Part shown: positions 45,657-58,400 of the stretch, one piece after another
Position numbering within the stretch: the first letter of the stretch is position 1
Layout: every line of letters starts with the position of its first letter
Assembly: GCF_000787575.1 (NCBI RefSeq)
Contig: NW_012236514.1
Coordinates: forward strand, 310,001-374,000
Length of the DNA stretch: 64,000 nt
Source of the DNA: Acytostelium subglobosum LB1
Lineage: Eukaryota; Evosea; Eumycetozoa; Acytosteliales; Acytosteliaceae
Direction of reading: 5' to 3'
Notes under the pieces: model-generated
Told to the model about the DNA's origin: nothing
The model's input: the letters and a program-made list of their open reading frames with translations, nothing else
The model's database searches: none
Made by a program: the position numbers and the translations under genes

Positions 45657-46000
45657 TATTAATTTTAGATAATATTTTTAGTGGATAATTATTATTATTC
45701 AAAACATTTATACGATTCCATTCTGTATCTGTTTATCTAATAATAGGAGGAAGAAGATAAAAATTGAATGAGAAATAATTGACAGAAGTATTTCTTGTTC
45801 ATTTGGNAGGATAGTACTGTATAGTATTACTGAGAGACTTCCATGTTTTTGTTTTTGGGTCTGGCTTTCGTTTTTAAAAGAATTTCTTGATCAGGGGGAA
45901 GTGATGAACAAGGACCAAATAAAATTATCTTTGTTGATTGATCGATCAAAAAGATATTATTATAACACACAAACACATACATATTCAATATTTGTTTGAG
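45657..46000. other. Intergenic region with an assembly ambiguity
   Basis: 344 nt, AT-rich, with ATTATTATTATTC at 45685 and one N at 45807. Promoter of the plus-strand 46001 gene and of the minus-strand peptide gene. No other feature seen. Confidence 0.35.
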
Positions 46001-49000
46001 ATGGCCGAGCTACTAGACCAACTTCTTTNCCAGCTTGGATATCATCAATGCTTTGCCAATGATATCAAAAGTGAGTTATCCATCACAATTTATCAACTGG
46101 TCTCAGCTCATTCAATCAATCAATCACTCTCCACTCACTAACTCAATCACTCAATCACTTGCACCCAACTTTTTAGTTGTTTATTGAACAATCATCATTG
46201 ACTTCAAGGATCTTTTATAAAGAGTTGGACTCAATTGAGTTTGCTGTTACTGGCCCACATAATGTTAAGCATGGTGTGATCAATGTTAGACAATTGTCGT
46301 CACTGCCTGGTATTACCATCACACCACTCGACCTGACAATATCAGCATTGCGCATCATCACCGCAAATAACAATTGGTCATTCCATAGCGAAAGGTTAAA
46401 TTTTGTCTTTGATCAAACATTCCTCAACAGCCTTGTGACGACCCTCACCGACAGCCAGATTGACCAACTTGTCGCTCACTACTGTGAATATATCATCACT
46501 ATATTGGTCGATTTACATGATGAATATCGATACAAAGTACACTTGATACCTTGTTACAAACATATAACAACAGCATTTGGAAATGGAAGAGTTGAGCGTA
46601 TACTCAATCAATGGTTCTTTGAGGCATCCCCTCCAGCATGGTTCCACAAGAAGATTGTATTGGCCAAGTTTAACTACTTGCTACTCATCAATGACAAGTC
46701 ACAATGTGCACTCTACCTAAATCATAGACGTGAAATATTCAAGTATGTTATCAATATGATTGAACATCATACTTACTAACTTGCTGTATCTAGTTTCATC
46801 CTTGAAGTTTTGAGATATGCTCCTATCTCTATTTATGGCGCGACTTATGCCACTTATTCTCAGTTGAGCATATTCATGGACATGGAAGATGATTTGGAGC
46901 AACAACAAGTGTCCGCTCAGATTGAAAAACAAAAGCATTCAATTATCTTTATTGTCTTCATGGAGAAGCTACGTGATTTAGAATCATACTTCCCATATTA
47001 TTTCAATTGTCATGGTAATGATGTGACCAATGCCATAATCAAACATATGGGTGCATCATTCGTTCAAGTAAGTTAGTTCTACCCTATCTCATTCTTGATT
47101 CATTCGCTTCCTAACTTTCTTTTGGCTCAATCAATTAATCAATCAATCAAACTATCTAGGAATATCCTAAACTTGAGAAACATCTCCTAGATGGATTGGC
47201 ACATAGTATTACTTATAGATATATTGATTATCTGGTCTTGTTTGATGGCCTCACGAGCTCCTTCAAGTTGGCAAATCAGCCATTGCCCTCATCATTGGTC
47301 AAAGGATTAGAGTCATTATCTTTGTACAACTTCAAAAACATTGCCCAAAAAGTCCACTTTGATGGGATCGCCAGAGGCATGCTTGGTGTATTCGAGGAGA
47401 CCAAGGACACCAGATTCATTCAATTCTTCTTCTCATCTTTAATTCGACACAAGACAGAGTGTACAGATCTCATCTCAATGGCCATTGACATGTACTCAAC
47501 GGAGCTCAAATCATTCCTGGCAAACCCAATGCAAGAGATACAAGCAATGGTTGGCAATTTTTCAAACATAGAGTTGCTAGTCAAATGTCATCAACTGTCA
47601 ATGCTCAACGATGTGCAGATTGACACTATAACTCGATATCTCATTGATACCAACGATCCAATGACGTTTGATAGAATTGTGCATCCAATTAGCATGATCT
47701 GTGCAAACCCAAGCCAAACATGGATACAACATATTGACAACAAGTTGTTTCCTGAATCCAATAGTTACAACTACCCACGGGTTTCAACCAAATCATTGGT
47801 ACTTCAATTGGTGCACTTTGGTCTCACTCTACCTTCGTTCCACTTGCTCAAATATTCTTATTGCTACCAAGCCAGATACAAGAAATTCAAGCATCTACTC
47901 TTTGGAGCCATTCCTCATGACCATATATTCGATGAACAACTCAAGTTGTTCAAAAAGTTCAAGCAGAACTCATTCAATCATTCAATCATTGTTGAGGATG
48001 ACCAAGACAGCCAACAGAATGGAACAGAGACTATCCATCCCACTCTCCCATTGATCATTCTCAATCAGATCATAAAACATTGCCTAAAAGATGATAGTTA
48101 TGGTCAGCAATGGTTCTGGGAGTTGTCGAGCGTTAGCAAACATTTCCACAAGATATGTGCATCTACACTCACCAATCAATCATTACCATGGATCAAGATA
48201 CATTCATCACTGGATTACATTGGATCACCTTTCTGTCTCTTCCAAGACACGCCTCTCTGCATGCATGCATTCAAACTGATTCACATCCCCACCAAACATT
48301 TGGCTCGCTGCCTTGAGCGCTTGGAACACCTTACAGTGCCATTCATCAATGACAATGGGTATCATCCCGCATTTGTGGTGGTCAAGACACAACACCTCCA
48401 TCATTTAGCCTTTGTACAATATAAGAATGATGAAGATGAATTCAAAGATATCGATGGCCTCAGATTGATCAAGAAACAAGACAATGATCGAAATGAATAT
48501 GTAAAGTACTCCAATGAAGTTGGTAAATACATCGAAGATCCATTGAAGTACATGCAGCAATTCTACTTTGACAACAACCCAGGGCTCCAAACTGTTGAGC
48601 ATACATCAAACTTTATCATATTGCCAGAGTTTGATTATGGTACAGCTGGTGTGAAGATATTAACAAGAACGGTTAGATTGGAGGGCGATAGAGATTCTTC
48701 TGATTTCGGTGACGATTATCATGAACCTCTCACAGGCCTTCCTATCTACTTGAGTATTGAAGGTCTCCACTTTAGTCAATATACAGAGTCATTGGTATAC
48801 TACAACAATGTATCCAATCTTCATCTCAACTGGAAACATCCTCCTCCAAAAATAGGCAGAGTCATCCCCCAAGACCAGGGCTTTCCCCAACTTCAAGATC
48901 TTCAACAACTTCAACAATTCTACGCCGCCAACAAGTGCAAGACCTTTGAACTGACAATGGATGTCCAGAGTGTGAGTGATATCCTAGCCCTACTTCCTAG

Positions 49001-49241
49001 ATGTCCAACAACGATCACTACTCTGACAATCAAAGTAGTTGGCAGGGAACAAACTATCTCCAATCACATCATGGGATCATTGGACTCTCAAATGGAAGCA
49101 TTGGTCGCTAACCTGAACCAGCTATCACTCTTTGGCACACTCACGTCATTCTCCATTTTCATTGAGGATGAATTCCATGACCAGCGTGTCTTCCAACATC
49201 CTGCACTCAATGCCCTTCAACTGCCATCACTACCAAAGTAA
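46001..49241 (+). CDS. Large F-box-like dictyostelid protein of unknown function
   Basis: Four exons: 46001-46070, 46177-46742, 46794-47067, 47160-49241. Exons 2-4 agree in phase; exon 1 joins in phase only if the N at 46029 is a spurious base (it then ends MISK and continues LFIEQ). About 996 residues. The first half is helical and matches the helical-repeat N-termini seen in large dictyostelid paralogue families. Near residue 600 there is an F-box-like stretch: LPLIILNQIIKHCL, WFWELSSVSKHFHKICAST. The C-terminal 300 residues look like irregular leucine-rich repeats (TFELTMDVQSVSDILALLP, TITTLTIKVVG). If so it would be a substrate receptor of an SCF ubiquitin ligase; this is inference. Its 3' end lies 163 nt from the giant receptor stop on the other strand. 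Confidence 0.75.
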
Positions 49242-49404
49242 CTCTAATAGAGTAATCAAGTTGATTGACGATAATGTAATACATGTGAGCCTTTCTATAG
49301 GCCTTCTTTCGTTTATATATATATATTTGTTGTTTCCAGAGATAATTTATCCTGGATCGCTATGATTGATATTATATTTGTTGGTTCGTTTTGTTGTTGT
49401 TTGT

Positions 49405-52400
49405 CTAGATATCGAATTCAAGTAGCTTCTTCTTGTCGAGGCTCTTGCCTGGTGTTTGGTCACCGTCGTCTTCTTCGTCCATGATCGATGTGGAGTGTTG
49501 AGCGAATGTGAACACATGCTTGCCACCACCGCGGCCATTGATTGAATAATCGTCGTCGTCGTCCGAGTCATTCAGGCCTGGGAAGGTTGTGGAGGTCGAG
49601 TCGCTGCCAAGATCAAACTTGGGCAGCATCTTGTAACGTGTGACTCCGTTTCTGAATTTGTTTCTGAGCAGCCACGCGGCAGCTCCAATGAGAGCAACAC
49701 CGACTAGGACTCCAATGATGATCTCCAGGGCAAGGATGGCGTTGGATCCTGCCTTCTTACAGTCGCGTCCTGAGTAGCCTGGCGCACAATCTTGGCATCT
49801 CTCGCCGGCGTAGTTGCCTGGACATGTACATGTGCCCTTCAACTTGTTGCAACTTCCCTTGCCACATCCGCCTGGACAACTGAGGTCAGCCGAGCATGTT
49901 GGGTAGTTAACGTATCCAAAGGCACAAGTCTCACAGTAGGTTCCGTTGTAGGCCTTGTTGCAGAGACAGCCTGCTGAGCCATCAGAGGCCAGCGAGCACA
50001 CTCCTCTTGGGGTGCAGTTGGTGCCGTTGGTGCCTGGCATGCAGCCACATGTGTCGTGGGAGCAGGAGTTCAAGATGCAGCGGACATTGACACCTTGGGA
50101 TCTCTGGATGTAGTTTGGTGCACAGATATCACACACGGCGCCAGTGTATCCTTGGTTGCATTGGCAATTGTTGTTCTTGAACTCACCGTTGCCAGAGCAA
50201 GTGGTGTCGACTGTCGAGTACTGGTGCTGAGGGGGCATAACAGCATTTGCTCCGTTATCATCGAACAAGAAACCGTCCAACAGTGAGAGGACGTAGTTGT
50301 TCTTTGAGGTGAAGTTGCCGTAGGAGTAGTGGAGAGCCCATTGTGTACCGTCATCTGACTGACAGGTGACTGCGCTTGGGAAGATCTTGGAACCCTTGAT
50401 GGTGTCGAGGAGGTAGATGGAGCTCTGGAGGACTGACGATCCGTTGGTGCAGGTCAACGAGGCCTTGCCAACAGTGAACAGGGGCTCAGAGAACGTGAGC
50501 AACAGGTTGAGATCGGACGAGGGCGAGAGGTTGGTGGCGCTGGATGGGATGACCGAACCCACGTACACGGTCTTGGCGTCGAGGATCAGGAGTGAGTAGA
50601 TGAAGGGGAAGCAGAGATCGCTGTAGACACTGGCACCGGCGAATGCCTCGATGAACTGGGGATGTGAGATGACAAGCACGTACGATCCGGCTCTGAGACG
50701 TGGGTTAACCAGGGACTGAGTGAGAGTGGTCTCACCGTTGGTGTACTGAGAGGACCAGTCACCAACGCCAGCTTGGCTCAACACGGTGGTACCATTGACA
50801 GTGTTTTTGACGTAGATGGACATGATGAAGTTGCTGGCACCTGCATAATAGCTGAACATGGCTTCGACACGCGAAGTGTTGGTGATCGTGAACGAGATAT
50901 TGTACATGAAGCCATTGGGCTGTGCAAGGTATGGTGAGAGGTAGGAGCCTGGGAAGAATGAGCTCATATACTGTGAGGCACTGCCAAACTCATCGAGGGC
51001 GATGTTTGTCGCGGGCAGCACTGGGTTGTACACTGATGGACAGGCAAGGTCGCTCATTGCCATAACCAGAGGCTTGATGTTGATCTGCATTTCAAACGTT
51101 GGGCATATGTCCTTGATCTTGTCGCCAGTGAACTGGAGCTGAATCTGGTAGGGCACGGGCTCGTCGGTTGGAATGACTGGGCCGACCAGGAACACGGCCG
51201 ATCGCTCATTGTTGCTGTGAATGGCAGAGTTGTAGATGATTGGCTGCATTACGCCGTCTGTGTCGTACATGTCGTAGTCGATAGACATGATGGTCTGTTC
51301 GTACGTGTACACATTGACCAGAGTCAACTCCTTGAGGGCGATGGAAACATTGGTGTTGGTGCTGGCCTTCTTGATGGTCGGGTCGTTCTTGCCTCTTGGC
51401 ATGAGGAACGTGTCGGAGAACATGTTCAATGTGCCTGAGCCGTCGATTGGTCCGCCAAATGGAAGACTGCCACCAATTTCGCTGTTCAGATCCCATGGAA
51501 CGAGGTCAAAGAGTGAGCAGTCGACGTGGTTGTTGTTGTTGGTGGCATCCTCCAGGATGATGGTCATGTGGTATGGAGTGCAATGAGGGCCAAATGTGGA
51601 TGGGAATGGTGTTGAGTGGACGATATCCAACGTGTAGATGCCAGGCTGGACCAGGGCGTTGATCTCATTCAAATTGCGGTTGCTCTTGCCAACAAGGTAC
51701 TGGAATGAGCCCTGTGGGTGGAGCTTGAGGTTGAGATCGGACAGAATGAATTGATAACCGAGCTGCGCGTAGAACAATGTGGGCACCTGGATGTCAAAGA
51801 CCATGCTGGTGACTGTGCCATTCTTTTGGATGTCATTGTAGGAGATGGTGTTGATCTCGTTGTACATGTAGGCGTTGGCTGTGGAAATGGCTGGTGTAAC
51901 GGTAGTGGTGGAACATGACTTGTCCAGTGTGATGGCCGTGACCTCCTTCTGCAACTGGTCCTGTGTCTCGATGACGAGCTCAAGGTCGACGGTGAGCGAG
52001 GTGGAGATGACTATTCCCTGTGGCTGATCCACGGTGAACGTGTATTGGCCAGCTTGAAGGATGGTGGGTGTAATTGCGCCGTACTGGATGAGCTTCTGAG
52101 AGCCAGACAAGGTGAGCTTTGGCAAGTTGGTGGCGTTCTGAATGTACACATCGGACTGCGAGTCAAAGAGAATGGCGCCCTGTGCTCTGAATACCGATGG
52201 TGCGGCCAGAGTGAAGGTCAACTGGTTGTGTGTCGCGTCGCCATCAAACATTGTGTACTCTCCCTGGAGGTGCACCTGTCCGTTGTACAAGAGGTACTCG
52301 TAGGAGTCGAGTGTCGTGGGCAAGATGTGGTAGAATCCATCGGCCTGGTTGATCTTGCCAACCTGCTCGATGAACAGCTCAAAGTTGAAGAATGAGCAAC

Positions 52401-55400
52401 CGACGATGGACTTGAGCGAGGCGAACGTCTCGTAGATGTAGAGTGTGTAGGTGCCTGGCGCGACGTTGGTCACGTCAAGCATGTTGCGGTTGGGACGCAC
52501 GCTGCCATAGTAGGTCTTGAGGCCGGCGGTGGCTGGCACAAGCTTGAGTCCGAGGTCGCCAGTGAGGAAGTCGTATCCAACTTGTGCGTGCAGGTTGCTG
52601 TTTGCCGTGATGACCAGCTTCATTCCGTGCTGGACGAGACCGGTCGTGGTCTGCTGATAGTAGAGCTGTTGGTTCGAGTCGATGCTGCTGTAGTAGAAGT
52701 AGGCGGGGATGGGGTTGTCTGGGTCCTGTGGCCAGTTCGTGTTGCCATTGCACACTGGGGTTAGAGGTGCTGCTGCGCCAATGGCGATCTCCATGTTGAA
52801 GTTGATGCACTTGGGTAATCCCTTGCCCCAACGCCAGAACTGCACCTCGTAAATGTAGGTGTTGTTGGCCTTGAGCGTGGTGATGAATGACTCCTCTGAG
52901 CCGATACCGTTGGAGCCGGAGGCGACCACCTGTTTGGTGGAGGCGTCGATCAGCTTGATGTCAATGTCGATCAAGTTGGGCGATGTGTATACACGCATGA
53001 TCGAGGCGACTGGCACCTGGAAGGGGATGTCGGTCTTGGAGAAGATCGTGGCCGAGGGTGGCACGACATAGTTGGACGATTGATAATGCATGCGACCCTC
53101 GACGCCGAGGAAGCGAACAGAGTTGAGCGACAGTGGGAGATGCTCGCCGTCACACAGCTGGACCTGTGCCAGGGGCAGCAAGTTGAACTCAAACTCGAAT
53201 GGGATGCACGCGAACGACTTGAAGACGTTCTCATTGACATGCTCGATCTTGACGATGTACGTGCCTGGGTCGAGGTTTGCGCTGATGTAGCTGAAGCTGT
53301 AGTCGTGAGTGCCAGTGATGAGCAACTTGGTGGGGCTCTTGCTGTGAGTCTGGTACAGGTTGACGCGTAGATCTCCGCGCAAGAAGTCGCTAGCCACTGA
53401 CGTGTACAGGTTGATCACCTGGGTCAGCGTGAATGTGTAGACCGCCACGACAGGCTTCTTGCGGAACGTGTTGTAGATGATCTTGGGAACGGTGCCGTTC
53501 TCAAAGATGAATGGATAGTGCATGTTCTGGATGAGTGGCAGGTCGTCGTTGCCGTCCTGTGGGCAGTTGGGCGGGTTGAGTGGCTTAAGTCCATCGGGCT
53601 CAATCGCCAACTCAATGTTGACGATCGGGCAGAAGTTGACCGAGCTGGCAATGTAGTCTGATACGATCTGCATGCGGTATTTGCCTGGAACCAAGTGTTG
53701 AACGATCAATCCTGGGCCGACAATGTTGACATTGTTGCCGACGTCCAAACTGTTGAGGCTCAGCGTGATGTTGGCATCATCCTGTTCGGCGACCATTCGC
53801 AGGTAGCTGTTCTTGTTCAGCTGGAAGGTGAAGTTGTTGTGCACGCCATCGACCAAGTACTTGTCCTGAATGTGCAAGTAGTTGTTAAAGATGAACTCTG
53901 GATTGTTCAAGTCAGAGGGGAGGAGATCACCGTCGCAGTTGAAGTAGTCCTCGTCGGCGTAGGTGTAGGTCACTTGGACAAACATGTCGAACAAAGCGCA
54001 GTCCATGTTGTAGGTGTTGTCTGGTGCGTAGACGTAGAGGGTGTAGGTGCCGGGCTGCAAGGTGGCGTGCAGCATGTTCCTGTTCATCTCATTGTCTCCA
54101 AAGACACAGCCAGAGATGCCGGTCTGGTCACCGCCCTTGCACTTGGGGTTGCCCATTCCAGTCTCGAGAACGAGCGAGAGGTCGCCCTGGAGGAACTGGT
54201 AGCCAATGATGGCGTCAAGGACGGCCACAGTGGCGTCATCAGACTTCATAACAGTGAATGTTGTGTTCCAGAGGTAGGTGGCGGTCTTGGATGGTTGGTA
54301 TGGGATTGCGTAGAGGGCGGTGGGGTTGGAAGACACGTATGGCGCCTTTACAATGGCGGGTAAAATGGAGGAGGGAGGCAGCGAGGTGGACTTGCACAGG
54401 TTGACCCAGTTGGTCATGTCTGTGGCCAGGTTATCGACTGTATCGATCGAGAGCTCCCCATGTTGAAGGTCTCGCAGTCCAGTGTGATGGACCTGTCCCA
54501 GAGGAAGTAGCGGAACTGCAGTATGTAGGTGCCTGGCTGCAACACGTCGAGCATTACCTCTTCGTGGCCAAAGGTGATCGAGTGGTCAACCATATCGCCC
54601 TGGGTACCATCTGGGTTGGTGGTGTACAGCCAGAGGTCAACATCTGCGCGGTGTGGCTCGGTGTAGATACGCAGCACACTTGGAACAGTGATCTCGATCA
54701 GCGTGATATGCTTGCCAGTCTGGTAGTCCAGGTAGAAGTTGTCTTGGATGTGCATCTTGTTGTTGAAGGCAAGGTACTCGGTAAAGTTGAGGGAGAGGGG
54801 AAGCAGGGGAGCAGTGCACAGTGTGCCACGGTCGTCATCGCTTGTCACACACTTGGGATAGCCTGTGTATCCAATGTCACAGTCGCCACACATGTTGGAA
54901 GTGTTGAGAGTGATGTATCCATTGTTGCATTGGCACTCGGGGAATCCATCGTCGCTGTTGCACACTCCATGTCCGTTACAGTCGGCGTTCATTGGCGCGC
55001 ACTTGGTGTTGGCCACACAGGTGGTGGCGACGCCGTGGTAGCCGGCCATGCACTTGGTGCAGGACTGGCCGGTCCATGGCTGGTCACATGTGCACACGGG
55101 ATTGCCGCTGGTAGCCGGCACGCAGTGGCCGTGACCACCACAGTCACAGACGAACATCTTGTAGACGTGCGACAAAGTGGTGTTCTCGTCCTGGAACAGG
55201 ATGTTGTTCATCGTCCTGAACTTGGAGGCGTCAATGGTGAGGTTCCAAGCGGCGCTGGTGTTGAGGGTGCCGGCAAAGGTAACGACAAGCGACGTTTGGT
55301 CGGTTTTCTTCAGGTAGGCTTCGTTGGGGACGACCTGCATGCCAAGCTTGGTGGTGGACGTGAGCACGACGGCGCGGGATTTAAGTATAGAGTTAAGGAG

Positions 55401-58400
55401 AGTGGTGGTGGTGTCATTGTAGAGGACGGACTCAGAGAAGCGAATGGTGAGCGTGAGTGGCTGCAACGGGTTAATGTTGAAGCCGCCGGGTGGCGAGACA
55501 CTGGTGATGCGAGGCGCCATGCCGGTGGCCAGCGACTGTCCGACCATCTGGAAGCCAAAGAAGTGGCAGGTCTTGGTGGAGATGTTGAAGCTGTTGATCT
55601 TCATGTTCTCGCTGATGTCCAACGCATAGACACCAGCAGTGAGATTGTACTCGATGCCATTGAGGAAGTTGTAAGCGGTGTCCTGTGCAGAGGGGATCGA
55701 GTTGGTGCCAGAGGCTAACATTGTGGTGGTACCGTCGTTGTTTCTCTGCGACAGTGTGAGGTCAAAGTCATTGTCGAGGAAGTCAAAGGTGACCTGAGCA
55801 AAGAAGATGGTCGGCGCTGGGATCTCCAGGGTCATGCGATATGTGAAGACGCCATTCTTAAGGTTCTGGTTGATGCGAGTCGATGTGAACATGTAGTTGG
55901 ACGACGAGACCTCGAGGTCCTTGCCAAAGGGGAAGTTGACAGTCTCTGGTGGCACCTGCGACACTTCGTTGGGGAGTGGCGTTGGGCACAGAAGATCCTC
56001 CTCAAGGTTGTCGGCGGTCTCAATGGCCCACTCAAACTTGAAGTAGTTGCATGGCTGCTTTCTGTTGATGCTCATAAAGTTGACGTCAAGCGTGTATGGC
56101 TGGGTCTGTGGCTGCAGCTTCACAAGGGCGCTCTCAGAGCTGCCTCCACTGAAGGAAGAGAAGACCAGTGAACTGGGGTCCGAGCTGTTGCTGTAGACAA
56201 AGAAGTCAATGTCGTTGAGCGGCATGGCATCGGCAAAGAGACGCATGTAGACTGGCACGGTTGGCACCATAAAGTCGATGCGGTTGTGCTTGTAGGTCTG
56301 GCCTGGTGTGATGAAGAACTTCTTGCCAGTGAACAGGATCTCGCCGTCAGAGTTCTGTGGGCCGCCATAGGCGAAGCTGCCACCACGTGTGGAGAACAGG
56401 TCCGTTGGGAGCATGCTGGTCGAGTCACATGTGGGCACGTCGGGCGTGGTCGTGTTGAGGAAGTAGCCAAAGCTGTACTGCGCGCAGTTGATGCCCAGTA
56501 CTGGGTTCTTCTGGTTGTAGCGGTCGTAGATAGTGAGCTGATAGCTTCCAGCCGGGATGATCTCGTTCAATGTGGCCAGGCCGCCCTCGTAGAGTGGGCG
56601 GATGGTCTTGACGACAGACTTGCCATTGACGATGGTCGTGTAGTTGAGCTTCATCATCATGGAGTCGACCAGGTCGTTGTATTTGAGGTATGCGTGGATC
56701 TGGCCAGTGGCGTTCGTGGTAAAGGAGAGCACAGAGGGCTGGATAGGCGCCTGCATCAGTCGCTGGTAGGTGGCGTTGAATGCCAGGTTGCCAATAATGT
56801 TAGCGGGTGGTGTGATGCTGTCGTTGGTGCACTTGGCAGTGATGGACGGGATGGCAAGCAAGTTGGACACCTTGGCGATCGAGATGAACGCTGGGAAAGC
56901 AGTGCAGTCCTCCACCTTGGGCAATGGAGATCCGTTCATGCCAAAGTAGATGAACTTGAGTGAATAGTTGCCAACATCCAACTGGTTATAGATGATCTCT
57001 TCACCAGTGGTGACACTGCGGGCGATGGGCAGGGTCTTGCCCTCGAACAACAATGAGAAGTCAATGTCGACGGTCATGTGGGCGGGCAGGAACACACGGA
57101 GCAGCGATGGCGCAGTCAAGGTGAACTTGATGAGGTCGTTGCCAGCCATCACGTCGACCAGGACGTTCTGTTGGAATGACAGTGAGCCGTCGGTCAGGCC
57201 CGACATGTAGCCAATCGAGTTGAATGTCTGGGGGAGCAACAAGCTGTCACAGATGATCGTGTCCTGGTTGACCTGAGTGTCGTCGATCAGCTGAATTCCA
57301 TACTCCAGGGTGAAGTCCACACAGTTGTTCAGAATGACGCCTTGGAAGATGTTGGCAAATGGCTCATAGATCGAGAGGAAGTAGTCGCCTGGTGGCAGAG
57401 TCATTGGAAGGATGTCGGCGCGGTTGTAGCCCAGTGTCGAGTAGGAGATGGTGGTGCCATCAGAGCCCAGCAGGGCAATCACAAGATCATTCCAGACAAA
57501 GTCGTAGGTGAGGATGGCGCGGAACATGGCGTTCAGCTTCAGGTTCTTGGGCACGGAGAATGGTAGGTTGAGCGTGAGACTCTTGTTTGTCTGTGTGAAA
57601 TGGTACTGGCCAACGTCGTGCGCGTAATCCATTGAGGCGTTACTGATGAAGTTTGTGGGTGGCAGTGATGACGCGCACTTGTCCTTGGGGTTCTCGGTGG
57701 AAGGCGTGATGGAGACTGCTGCGCTATAGGTATAGCAGGCCTGGGGCACGGTGACGAATGGCCAATGGAAGAAAGAGGTCACAAGTCTGTAGGCGACGTT
57801 AGCCTTGAGTGGGAACTCGAGCGACTCTTCACCAGCAAAGTTGGAGGTCCAGGCCACCTTCTTGGTGCCCTCGTACAGTGAGATGTCAACGTCAATGGCC
57901 GCATCCTCGATGAAGGCACGGAACAACGAGGGCACGGTCACATTGAGGGTAGTTGCAGTGGACGAGGAGATGTAGTTGATGGCGGGCACCATGTAATCGT
58001 CGGTCAAATGGATCGATGTGGATGTGCCGAGATAGGCTGGCGTGTTCAAGTTGGAGGGGAATGTTGGGTTGCCCCAGCATGGGTCCTCGACAGAGTTTGG
58101 CTTGATGGCCATCTTGAGCGAGTAGGTGGCGCATGGTGGCAGCACAGCGTTCTTGGAGGTAATGCCAGTCATGATGCTCAGTGTGTAGGTGCCGTTCTCG
58201 AGCTGGTAGAACATGTACTGGGTGTTGCGCGTGAAGGTGCCACGGTAGAGGATCGAGTCCTCGTGGTCAGCGTCGGCATTGTCAATCAACAGTGCGCGAA
58301 TGTCTCCAAGTACAAAGTTGGACTCTAGTGTGAGCTGCAGGTATGAGGGCGAGGTGATGGTGAAGTTGACACTGGTGATCTCAACCTCGCTGAGCGAGGC

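Noticed and set aside
53695-54363. Long plus-strand open frame (222 codons) inside the giant receptor
   Set aside because: Val-rich antisense shadow of a codon-biased gene on the other strand; no domain and no independent start context.
54414-54490. Two separate genes instead of one giant receptor
   Set aside because: The second frame has no signal peptide, and the unit that straddles the shift is complete if one base is allowed; one gene with a sequence error fits better.
54564-55718. 384-codon plus-strand frame
   Set aside because: Antisense of the giant receptor; composition follows from its C-ending codons.
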